From Crenobacter caeni (GTDB taxonomy: Bacteria > Pseudomonadota > Gammaproteobacteria > Burkholderiales > Chromobacteriaceae): DNA of 64,000 nt. Positions 32,488 to 39,752 of the stretch are shown one piece after another. The stretch covers positions 186,001 to 250,000 of the forward strand of contig NZ_JAAGAA010000004.1 of the NCBI RefSeq assembly GCF_010435965.1, given 5' to 3'. Both the position numbers and the translations under genes were made by a program. Within the stretch, counting starts at the first letter, position 1, and every line of letters begins with the position of its first letter. The notes below the pieces were generated by a model. The model had not been told where the DNA came from. It searched no databases and saw only the letters and a program-made list of their open reading frames with translations.

Positions 32488-34863
32488 ATGTCTCAATCCA
32501 AATTCATCGTACGCAAGGTTGCCGTGCTCGGCGCCGGCGTGATGGGCGCGCAGATCGCCGCCCATCTCGTGAACGCCAAGGTGCCGACCGTGCTGTTCGA
32601 CCTGCCGGCGAAAGAAGGCGACAAGAACGGCATCGTTCTCAAGGCAGTCGATGCGCTGAAAAAGCAGAAGCCGTCCCCGTTGTCGAACAAGGAAGCCGTG
32701 CTGCACATCACGCCGGCCAACTACGAAGACCACCTGCACCTCTTGAAGGACTGCGACCTGGTGATCGAGGCGATCGCCGAGCGCGCCGACTGGAAGGCCG
32801 ACCTCTACCGCAAGGTCGCGCCGCATCTGGGCGAACACACCATCTTCGCCACCAATACTTCCGGCCTGAGCATCAACATGCTCGCCGACGCCTGCCCGGA
32901 AAGCGTCCGTCCGCGCTTCTGCGGCGTGCACTTCTTCAACCCGCCGCGCTACATGCACTTGGTCGAGATCATCCCGTGCGTGACGAGCGACGCGGGCATG
33001 CTCGACAACCTCGAGCGCTTCCTGGTGACCACGCTGGGCAAGGGCGTGATCCGCGCCAAGGACACCCCGAACTTCGTCGCCAACCGCATCGGCGTGTTCT
33101 CGATGCTGGCGACCATCGCCAACGCCGAAAAGTTCGGCATCCGTTTTGACGTGGTCGACGACCTGACCGGCCCGCGCCTGGGGCGCCCGAAATCCGCCAC
33201 CTTCCGCACCGCCGACGTGGTTGGCCTCGACACCTTCGCCCATGTAGTCAAGACCATGGACGACACGCTGCCGGCCGACCCGTGGCACGCGCTGTTCAAG
33301 TCGCCCGAGTGGCTGCAGAAGCTGATCGCCGACGGCGCGCTCGGTGCCAAGGCCAAGCGTGGCATCTACAAAAAAGACGGCAAGATGATGCTGGTGTTCG
33401 ACCCCGCTGCGGGTGAGTACACCGGCGCCGGCCAGAAGGGCGACGACGCGGTCAAGGAAATCCTGAAGATTTCCAACCCGGCCGACAAATTCAAGAAGCT
33501 GCGCGAGAGCAGCCACCCGCAGGCGCAGTTCCTGTGGGCGTGCTTCCGCGACGTGTTCCACTACATCGGCTTCCACCTCGCCGATATCGCCAACTGCGCG
33601 CGCGACGTCGACTTCGCGATCCGCTGGGGCTTCGGCTGGAGCGTCGGCCCGTTCGAAACCTGGCAGGGTGCCGGCTGGCAGCAGATCGCAGGCTGGGTGG
33701 CCGAGGATATCGCCGCGGGCAAGTCGCTGGGCAACGCCCCGCTGCCGGCGTGGGTGCTGGAAGCCGACCGTGCTGGTGTCCACTTTGACGCGGGCTCCTA
33801 TGACGCTGCTTCCGGCAAGCTGATCGGCCGCTCGCAGCTTGACGTCTACCAGCGCCAGTTGGCGCCGGCCAAGGTGCTGGGTGAAACCAACGCGCCGCTG
33901 GGCGAGACCGTGTTCGAGAACGCCGGCGTGCGCGCCTTCACCTCCGGCGACGACGTGTTGGTCGTGTCGTTCAAGTCCAAGGCACACGCGATCGGTCCGG
34001 ACGTGATCGACGGCCTGAACGCCGCGCTCGACATCGCCGAAGACCGCTTCAAGGCGCTGGTGATCTGGCAGACCGAAGAGCCGTTCTCGGTCGGGGCGGA
34101 TCTCTCCTCGATGATGCCGGCCTTCATGATGGGCGACTGGGACGCGATCGAGAACGCGGTGACCCGCTTCCAGTCGATGTCGATGCGCCTGCGCTACAGC
34201 CAGGTGCCGGTCGTCGCGGCGACCCAGGGCTACGTGTTCGGCGGCGGCTGCGAATTCGTGCTGCACGCGGACCGCGTGGTGTCCCACCTCGAGAGCTATA
34301 TCGGTCTCGTCGAAGTCGGCGTCGGCCTGCTGCCGGGCGGCGGCGGCTGCAAGGAATTCGCGATGCGCGCGGCCGCCGAGGCGCGCGGCGACATCCTGTC
34401 CGCGCTGAAGGACTACTTCATGACCATCGCCATGGCCAAGGTCGCCACCAGCGCCGCCGAGGCGCAGGAAATGGGCTTCCTGAAGAAGGCCGACGTGGTG
34501 GTGTTCAACGCGTACGAGCTGCTGTACGTCGCCAAGAGCGAAGCGCTGGCGCTGGCCAACGCCGGCTACCGCCCGCCGCTCAAGAGCAAGGGCTTCCCGG
34601 TGGCCGGCCGCGCCGGTGCCGCGTCGATCAAGGGCCAACTCGTCAACATGCTGGAAGGCCGCTTCATCTCCGAGCACGACTACTTCATCTCCGGCCTGAT
34701 CGCCGACGTGATGTGCGGCGGCGACGTGGAGCAGGGCACGCTGGTCGACGAGCAGTGGATCCTGGGCCTGGAGCGCAAGGCGTTCATCACGCTGCTGAAG
34801 CACCCGAAGACGCAGGCGCGCATCGCCAACATGCTGACCACCGGCAAGCCGCTGCGCAACTGA
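32488..34863 (+). CDS. Bifunctional 3-hydroxyacyl-CoA dehydrogenase / enoyl-CoA hydratase (FadN type)
   Basis: The 791-residue enzyme carries out two steps of fatty-acid beta-oxidation. The dehydrogenase comes first: NAD-binding VAVLGAGVMGAQIAAHL (residues 11-27), EAIAER, and the catalytic region NTSGLSINMLA and GVHFFNPPRYM. The crotonase domain is C-terminal (about residues 480-720) with SVGADLSSMM, FGGGCEFVLHADRVV and LPGGGGCKEFA. This order (dehydrogenase then hydratase) and the length match Bacillus FadN and its proteobacterial relatives, not E. coli FadB, where the hydratase comes first. The ATG at 32488 follows ACGAGGAAACC. A thiolase gene follows after 100 bases on the same strand. Confidence 0.92.
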   Translation: MSQSKFIVRKVAVLGAGVMGAQIAAHLVNAKVPTVLFDLPAKEGDKNGIVLKAVDALKKQKPSPLSNKEAVLHITPANYEDHLHLLKDCDLVIEAIAERADWKADLYRKVAPHLGEHTIFATNTSGLSINMLADACPESVRPRFCGVHFFNPPRYMHLVEIIPCVTSDAGMLDNLERFLVTTLGKGVIRAKDTPNFVANRIGVFSMLATIANAEKFGIRFDVVDDLTGPRLGRPKSATFRTADVVGLDTFAHVVKTMDDTLPADPWHALFKSPEWLQKLIADGALGAKAKRGIYKKDGKMMLVFDPAAGEYTGAGQKGDDAVKEILKISNPADKFKKLRESSHPQAQFLWACFRDVFHYIGFHLADIANCARDVDFAIRWGFGWSVGPFETWQGAGWQQIAGWVAEDIAAGKSLGNAPLPAWVLEADRAGVHFDAGSYDAASGKLIGRSQLDVYQRQLAPAKVLGETNAPLGETVFENAGVRAFTSGDDVLVVSFKSKAHAIGPDVIDGLNAALDIAEDRFKALVIWQTEEPFSVGADLSSMMPAFMMGDWDAIENAVTRFQSMSMRLRYSQVPVVAATQGYVFGGGCEFVLHADRVVSHLESYIGLVEVGVGLLPGGGGCKEFAMRAAAEARGDILSALKDYFMTIAMAKVATSAAEAQEMGFLKKADVVVFNAYELLYVAKSEALALANAGYRPPLKSKGFPVAGRAGAASIKGQLVNMLEGRFISEHDYFISGLIADVMCGGDVEQGTLVDEQWILGLERKAFITLLKHPKTQARIANMLTTGKPLRN

Positions 34864-34963
34864 CGCGACGTCCGCAACGCATAGACAGACTTTAAGCGGC
34901 AGGGTGGCCGGCCACGAGGGGCCGCCCGGCGCGCCAGACGCGCACCGCAGGAGAAAACAAGGT

Positions 34964-36166
34964 ATGACCAAGCAAGTACAAGAAGCGTATATCGTCGCCG
35001 CCACCCGCACCCCGGTGGGCAAGGCGCCGCGCGGCATGATGCGCAACGTGCGCCCGGACGACATGCTCGCGCATGTGATCCGTAGCGCGATGGCGCAGGT
35101 GCCGGAACTCGACCCGGCGCTGGTCGCCGACGTGGTGACCGGCTGCGCGTTCCCGGAGGCCGAGCAGGGCCTCAACATGGCGCGTATCGGCGCGCTGCTG
35201 GCAGGCCTGCCGGACACCGTCGGCGGCATCACCATCAACCGCTACTGCTCGTCCGGCATCAACGCCGTGCAGATGGCGGCCGACCGCATCCGCCTGGGTG
35301 AAGCCGACGTGGTGATCGCCACCGGTTCCGAGTCGATGTCGATGGTGCCGATGATGGGCAACAAGGTGTCGCTCAACCCGGAAATCTTCGCCCGCGACGA
35401 AAACCTGGCCATCGCCTACGGCATGGGCCTGACCGCCGAGAAAGTCGCCCAGCAGTGGGGCATCTCGCGTGAAGACCAGGACGCGTTCGCCGTCGAGTCG
35501 CACCGCCGCGCCATCGCCGCCATCGAGTCCGGCGCGTTCAAGGCCGAGATCAGCCCGCTGACCGCGACCTACCGAACGCCCAACCTCGAAACCGGTGAAG
35601 TCATCGTCAAGACCCGCGTGCTCGACACCGACGAAGGCCCGCGCCGCGACACCTCGCTCGAGGGTCTGGCCAAGCTGAAGACGGTGTTCGACGCCAAGGG
35701 TTCGGTCACTGCCGGCAACAGCTCGCAGATGTCCGACGGCGCCGGCGCCGTGGTGCTGGTCTCCGAGAAGGTGCTCAAGCAATTCAACCTGACCCCGCTC
35801 GCGCGTTACGTGACCTTCTCGGTCAAGGGCGTGCCGCCGGCGATCATGGGCATTGGCCCGAAAGAGGCGATCCCCGCCGCGCTGCGTCAGGCCGGCATCT
35901 CGCTTGCCGACATCAAGTGGATGGAGCTGAACGAGGCGTTTGCCGCGCAGGCGCTGGCTGTCGCCCGCGACCTCGAGCTCGACATGGGCGTGGTCAACCC
36001 GCACGGCGGCGCGATCGCCCTGGGCCACCCGCTGGGCGCCACCGGCGCCATCCGCGCGGCGACCCTGGTGCACGGCATGCGCGGCCGCGGCGAGAAGGGT
36101 TACGGCATGGTCACTATGTGCATCGGCACCGGCATGGGCGCCGCAGGCATCCTCGAGATCTTGTAA
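34964..36166 (+). CDS. fadA: Acetyl-CoA C-acyltransferase (3-ketoacyl-CoA thiolase)
   Basis: The 400-residue thiolase cleaves 3-ketoacyl-CoA in the last step of beta-oxidation. Conserved blocks are EAYIVAATRTPVGKAPRG (N-terminus), NRYCSSGINAVQMAADRI with the acyl-accepting Cys (near residue 93), NSSQMSDGAGAVVLVS, NEAFAAQALAV, GGAIALGHPLGATGAI with catalytic His, and MCIGTGMGAAGIL with the second catalytic Cys near the C-terminus. It starts at the ATG at 34964 after AGGAGAAAACAAGGT. It is the partner of the bifunctional enzyme upstream and ends 37 bases before an intrinsic terminator. Confidence 0.94.
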   Translation: MTKQVQEAYIVAATRTPVGKAPRGMMRNVRPDDMLAHVIRSAMAQVPELDPALVADVVTGCAFPEAEQGLNMARIGALLAGLPDTVGGITINRYCSSGINAVQMAADRIRLGEADVVIATGSESMSMVPMMGNKVSLNPEIFARDENLAIAYGMGLTAEKVAQQWGISREDQDAFAVESHRRAIAAIESGAFKAEISPLTATYRTPNLETGEVIVKTRVLDTDEGPRRDTSLEGLAKLKTVFDAKGSVTAGNSSQMSDGAGAVVLVSEKVLKQFNLTPLARYVTFSVKGVPPAIMGIGPKEAIPAALRQAGISLADIKWMELNEAFAAQALAVARDLELDMGVVNPHGGAIALGHPLGATGAIRAATLVHGMRGRGEKGYGMVTMCIGTGMGAAGILEIL

Positions 36167-36203
36167 GCCTGGCTCTATGCACCGGTTCAGCCGGTGCTTC
36201 CGT

Positions 36204-36233
36204 AAAGCCCCCGGCCTTGGTCGGGGGCTTTTG
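36204..36233 (+). terminator. Intrinsic terminator after the beta-oxidation genes
   Basis: AAAGCCCCCG and CGGGGGCTTT pair over 9-10 bp around GCCTTGGT and are followed by TTGTT after the TTTT of the 3' arm. It closes the fadA transcript. Confidence 0.85.
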
Positions 36234-36284
36234 TTGGCGGGTACCCTTGAGTCAAGTCATTTGGCTTGCAGAAAGAGGCGGGCG

Positions 36285-36416
36285 ATGGAGGCTGACGCGT
36301 GGGGCGATTTCAGTTACGACCATCTCGGCCCTAAGGCGGTTGCTAGTGAGGATACCGTGGGCGCGACGGCTGGGTTGTTGCAAATAAGTAACAAGAAGTT
36401 ACGGCCGCCTACATAG
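36285..36416 (+). CDS. Possible 43-residue peptide, unknown
   Basis: An ATG at 36285 preceded by AGAAAGAGG opens a 43-codon frame beginning MEADAWGDFSYDHLG. Codon use includes several AT-ending codons (GCT, GTT, AGT, TTG) unlike the neighbours. No motif is recognised. It may be a remnant of a lost gene or simply chance. Confidence 0.2.
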   Translation: MEADAWGDFSYDHLGPKAVASEDTVGATAGLLQISNKKLRPPT

Positions 36417-36534
36417 GCAAAACTGTGCGCAGCGCACTGCTGACGTGCGTAAGCCCTTGTATCGTTGGCTTTGCGGTGTTCAGGGACGGCCACGGGTAAT
36501 CACCCTTTTCCTGCTCGCCTAGGAGTAACCTGCC

Positions 36535-36609
36535 ATGCGGGTGTTTCATGCGTACGAAGTCCAGCCTGGCGAAGTAAAATCCAAATTGGGTGATTGGCTA
36601 TTGCCATAA
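36535..36609 (+). CDS. Possible 24-residue leader peptide before the pilin operon
   Basis: An ATG at 36535 is preceded by TAGGAGTAACC with good spacing and opens a 24-codon frame (MRVFHAYEVQPGEV at the start, ending GDWLLP). It stops 26 bases before the first pilin gene. The Shine-Dalgarno is better than that of many real genes here. Function unknown; it could be a leader peptide or chance. Confidence 0.25.
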   Translation: MRVFHAYEVQPGEVKSKLGDWLLP

Positions 36610-36635
36610 AAAGGGGCGCATAGGCTGGGGGCAAC

Positions 36636-37070
36636 ATGAAAAACGGATTTACCCTGATCGAGATGGTGATCACGGTCGCGATCATCGGCATCCTCGCTGC
36701 GATCGCATGGCCAGCGTATACGGATTATCTGGTCAGAGGTCGCCTCAGTGAGGCGCATGGCATCCTGTCGACCTGGCGGGTTCGTCTCGACCAGTTCTAT
36801 CAGGACAACCGGCACTACGGGTCGAGTGCAAACGCTTGCGGTGTATCGGAAGCGGTACCTGCCAACTCTCCCTTTACCTACAGCTGTAACTGGGGTGCAG
36901 TCGGAACCAACCAGGGCTTTACGGTCACCGCTGCCGGCACTGCCGGCGGCGCAATGGCTGGCTACACCTTCATGATCGACCAGGCCGGCAACAGGGCAAC
37001 TACCGCGTTCCCGGGCTTGTCCGGCAGCGCAGCTTGCTGGTTTACCAACAACGGACAGACATCATGCTGA
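36636..37070 (+). CDS. pilE: Type IV pilin-like protein (PilE/minor pilin)
   Basis: The 144-residue prepilin has a short leader MKNG cleaved before Phe5 by prepilin peptidase, then [24 protein letters not shown], with Glu at position 5 of the mature chain, the N-terminal hydrophobic assembly helix. The globular part has [11 protein letters not shown] and a Cys pair at the C-terminus (AACWF and terminal TSC). It resembles the PilE minor pilin of Pseudomonas-type clusters; the similarity is also compatible with a DNA-uptake pilin. It begins after CTGGGGGCAAC. Its end overlaps the FimT gene by 7 bases, so it belongs to the following minor-pilin operon. Confidence 0.85.
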   Translation: MKNGFTLIEMVITVAIIGILAAIAWPAYTDYLVRGRLSEAHGILSTWRVRLDQFYQDNRHYGSSANACGVSEAVPANSPFTYSCNWGAVGTNQGFTVTAAGTAGGAMAGYTFMIDQAGNRATTAFPGLSGSAACWFTNNGQTSC

Positions 37071-37555
37071 GGCGCTTTGCCGGTTTTACGCTGGTTGAGG
37101 CAATGGTCAGCGTGGTCATCCTGTCTATTCTCGCCGCGCTGGCCTTGCCGTCATTCAACCAGATGGTCGCCAATTTCAGAGTTCGCACGGCGGCCGAGGC
37201 GATGCTGAACGGCCTGAAGCTTGCCCGGTCCGAAGCGGTGCGCCGCAATACGCAAGTCAGCTTTACCGCCAGCGGCACGGGCTGGACCGTCGCTCAGGTT
37301 TCGCCAGCGACCACCTTGCAGACCCGGCCGGCTAACGAAGGCGGGCGTGGCCTTACCATGACGTTTGCTAGTGGTAACGCCAGTGCGACTTTCCAGCCGA
37401 ACGGACGGGTACTGGCGGGCTCGCCGCTGACCCAGATCAAAGTCTCATCAGGTGTGACAGGTGCCGATCGCCTGCAGGTGAACCTTGGGCCTGGCGGGCA
37501 GGCTCGGCTGTGTAACGAGTTAATCACCACTGCCAACGATCCGCGAGGCTGCTGA
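37064..37555 (+). CDS. fimT: Minor pilin, FimT/GspH family
   Basis: The 163-residue prepilin has leader MLRRFAG before [22 protein letters not shown] (Glu at mature position 5). The GspH-like C-terminal domain has [21 protein letters not shown], the characteristic helix end of FimT/GspH, then a beta-rich region ending [14 protein letters not shown]. These proteins prime pilus assembly, and some bind DNA. The start at 37064 lies within the end of pilE, and the stop overlaps the pilV start (TGATG). Confidence 0.88.
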   Translation: MLRRFAGFTLVEAMVSVVILSILAALALPSFNQMVANFRVRTAAEAMLNGLKLARSEAVRRNTQVSFTASGTGWTVAQVSPATTLQTRPANEGGRGLTMTFASGNASATFQPNGRVLAGSPLTQIKVSSGVTGADRLQVNLGPGGQARLCNELITTANDPRGC

Positions 37556-37971
37556 TGACTTCACTCCATTCCAGACAACGTGGTGTGTCGCTGATCGAAG
37601 CGCTGGTCGCCATCTTGCTGTTTTCTCTGGGCGTGCTTGGTCTGATTGCGCTGCAGGGCCGCGCGGTGACCTTGAGTGCCGATGCGAAATACCGGGCGGA
37701 TGCAGCATTTTTGGCCGACAGCCTGATCGGCCGCATTGCGGTAGCCGATCAAAGCAACCTCGACGTTTTTAAAACACCGGCCGCCAGCGGGACGATCACC
37801 GGCGACTGGGTGGCCGAAGTGGTGGCGACCCTGCCAAATGCCACAACGCAGACACAGACGGTTGCCGTCAATAAGGCAGCACGCGAGATCACGGTCACCC
37901 TGCAGTGGCGGTCAAGTCCGGGTGCAGACTTGCGAAGCCATCGAGTATTCACGGTGTTGCCGCCACAATAA
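37555..37971 (+). CDS. pilV: Minor pilin PilV
   Basis: The 138-residue product has a PilV-type prepilin N-terminus: [10 protein letters not shown] before VSLIEALVAILLFSLGVLGLIALQ, with Glu at mature position 5 and the GVLGL text that marks PilV. The C-terminal part is short and beta-rich (AREITVTLQWRSSPGADLRSH). It works with FimT, PilW, PilX and PilY1 to start pilus assembly. Its ATG overlaps the FimT stop by one base. Confidence 0.88.
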   Translation: MTSLHSRQRGVSLIEALVAILLFSLGVLGLIALQGRAVTLSADAKYRADAAFLADSLIGRIAVADQSNLDVFKTPAASGTITGDWVAEVVATLPNATTQTQTVAVNKAAREITVTLQWRSSPGADLRSHRVFTVLPPQ

Positions 37972-37989
37972 GTTTCAGGGGAGATCAGC

Positions 37990-39183
37990 GTGAAAGCATT
38001 GAACCTCAATCGAGCAAGCCGGGGCTTTACCCTGGTCGAACTGATGGTCGGCATTGCGGTCGGCTTGCTGGTCGTGCTGGCGGTTACGCAATCGGTCGCT
38101 TTCGTCAACCAGCAGCGCAAGGCGACTACCGGTGGCAACGACGCGCAGGAGAATGCTCAAGCCGCCTTGGTTTTCTTGGACGGAGCATTAAGATTGGCCG
38201 GAAACGGAATGTCTTTGCGGGAGAGTCCGTTCGCTTGCACCTCGTACAACGCGTATTACGATCCGCCCGGTGGCGGCTCGCCTGTCACCGTAAGTGGCGG
38301 GACTGACCTTGGTTTCATTCCCGGGGTGGCGATCCCTAGAAATGGTCTAGCGGTGAGGTTGCAGGGTGGCGCTGGCGTAGCCCCCGACGCGCTCACCGTG
38401 TACAGCGCGCCGCGTAATATCAACGGGGTGATTGGAGATGCAGGGCTGGTACAACTTTCCGGCAACATGCCGGTTCCTTCCGCAAACATTGATGTAGACG
38501 GTTTTGCCGACCTGAAAGAGGGCGAGCTGATTCTGATCAAAGACCCAACCAATCCAAGCATGCCTTGCAGTCTGCACAAGATTACAGGCCTGGTGAGTGG
38601 TGGGCTGAAGATCCAGGCCAACCCCGGTGCCAATGGTGAGTACAACCCTTCCGGCACCCCCCCATGGACTAATTTCAGCTATTCGGCCGGCTCGTTGGTC
38701 CTGCGGGCACCGACGCCGGGCAATCAGCTGCTGGAGACTAATAGTTATAACCTGGCTGCCAGCCGCCTGCAGCACTGTGCCGGCGAACTCGGATGTGCAT
38801 CGCCAACCGCACTGGTCGACGGCATCGTCCAGTTGCAGGCGCAGTACGGAGTCAGTGCCAGCGCCGCTTCGAAGGTTGTTTCGCAGTGGGTGGAGCCGAC
38901 CGGTGCCTGGGCAAACCCGAGCAGTGCAGACGCCAAGCGCATCCGCGCGGTACGCCTGGTGGTGGTCGCGCGCAGCGCGGAAGTGGCACCCGACAATGTG
39001 ACGGCCGCGTGCACCAATGCCGCCGGCGTCTCCAATACCGGTCCTTGCAGTTTCCAGGATGCAGCCGCCCCGGTGATCGACCTGTCGGCTGTGTCCGTGC
39101 CGGCTGGCCGGACCTGGCAAAACTACCGCTACCGCGTGTACACCACGGTGGTGCCGTTGAGGAATGTGGTATGGAACATCTAG
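37990..39183 (+). CDS. pilW: Minor pilin PilW
   Basis: The 397-residue product has the PilW prepilin N-terminus (leader ending ASRG, then FTLVELMVGIAVGLLVVLAVTQS) and typical downstream text QENAQAALVFLDGALRLAGNGM. The long C-terminal domain has two Cys-rich loops (CAGELGCAS and CTNAAGVSNTGPC) and ends YRYRVYTTVVPLRNVVWNI, a strong PilW hallmark. It starts 18 bases after pilV with CAGGGGAG and ends 13 bases inside pilX. Confidence 0.92.
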   Translation: MKALNLNRASRGFTLVELMVGIAVGLLVVLAVTQSVAFVNQQRKATTGGNDAQENAQAALVFLDGALRLAGNGMSLRESPFACTSYNAYYDPPGGGSPVTVSGGTDLGFIPGVAIPRNGLAVRLQGGAGVAPDALTVYSAPRNINGVIGDAGLVQLSGNMPVPSANIDVDGFADLKEGELILIKDPTNPSMPCSLHKITGLVSGGLKIQANPGANGEYNPSGTPPWTNFSYSAGSLVLRAPTPGNQLLETNSYNLAASRLQHCAGELGCASPTALVDGIVQLQAQYGVSASAASKVVSQWVEPTGAWANPSSADAKRIRAVRLVVVARSAEVAPDNVTAACTNAAGVSNTGPCSFQDAAAPVIDLSAVSVPAGRTWQNYRYRVYTTVVPLRNVVWNI

Positions 39184-39752
39184 CAGGGCGTCACCGCCAA
39201 CGCGGGGCGGTGCTGTTTGTCACGCTGATCGTACTCGTAGTGTTGATTCTCGCCGGCGTCGCCGTGGTGCGCTCAATGGAGACGTCCAGCCAGATCGCCG
39301 GCAATACTGCTTTCCGGCAGGCAACCATGCACGCGACGGATCGCGCGATCGTCGACGCGCGCAATGCATTGCACCAGCGGATCGTGGTCGACAAGGCTGG
39401 CAATACCGCTGTCGCCAACCGCTACCTGAACACGCGCTCGGCCAATGCTGCCGATTTTGGTGCGCGTGGCATCCCGACGGCGATCAACTGGGCCAACGTG
39501 ACCTGCACCAAGGCGGACGGTACCAACGGAGACTGCACGGCGAACAACGGAGATTACCGTTTTCAGTATGTGATCGAGCGGCAGTGTTCGGCCAATCCGG
39601 TGTTGACCAGCGTTTCTGACGTGAAGGCCAAGTGTGCGTATGAGATGACAGGCGGGGCGGTCGAGGTCAGGTACCGTGTTTATATCCGTGCGCTGGGCCC
39701 GAGAGGGACCGAGTCGTTTTACGAGGTGATGCTGGGAGGGCCGTACAATTGA
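39171..39752 (+). CDS. pilX: Minor pilin assembly protein PilX
   Basis: The 193-residue product has the PilX N-terminus RHRQRGAVLFVTLIVLVVLILAGVAVVRSM, where GAVLF replaces the FTLIE of ordinary pilins, followed by a short globular domain with Cys pairs (TCTKADGTNGDCT). The C-terminus TESFYEVMLGG resembles other PilX proteins. It starts inside pilW at the ATG at 39171 and overlaps the TTG start of pilY1 by 4 bases. Confidence 0.9.
   Translation: MEHLAGRHRQRGAVLFVTLIVLVVLILAGVAVVRSMETSSQIAGNTAFRQATMHATDRAIVDARNALHQRIVVDKAGNTAVANRYLNTRSANAADFGARGIPTAINWANVTCTKADGTNGDCTANNGDYRFQYVIERQCSANPVLTSVSDVKAKCAYEMTGGAVEVRYRVYIRALGPRGTESFYEVMLGGPYN

Larger units (their letters stand above)
36234..36635. 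other. Gene-poor stretch between fadA and the pilin cluster
   Basis: This about 400-base region has no recognisable gene and lower GC than its surroundings. It contains two tiny open frames with plausible ribosome-binding sites (listed separately), a weak GGGT-AATC-ACCC hairpin followed by TTTTC (36494-36510), and -10-like hexamers (TAAAAT near 36570) that could serve the pilin operon. No repeats or insertion-sequence ends were seen. Confidence 0.5.

Noticed and set aside
32470-35238. 922-codon open frame on the minus strand opposite the beta-oxidation gene
   Set aside because: Composition is that of an antisense shadow (His, Arg, Gln, Val), with no domain; the sense-strand enzyme is intact and typical.
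36494-36510. Terminator-like GGGT-AATC-ACCC followed by TTTTC
   Set aside because: A 4-bp stem is too weak to be called a terminator; mentioned only as part of the gene-poor stretch.
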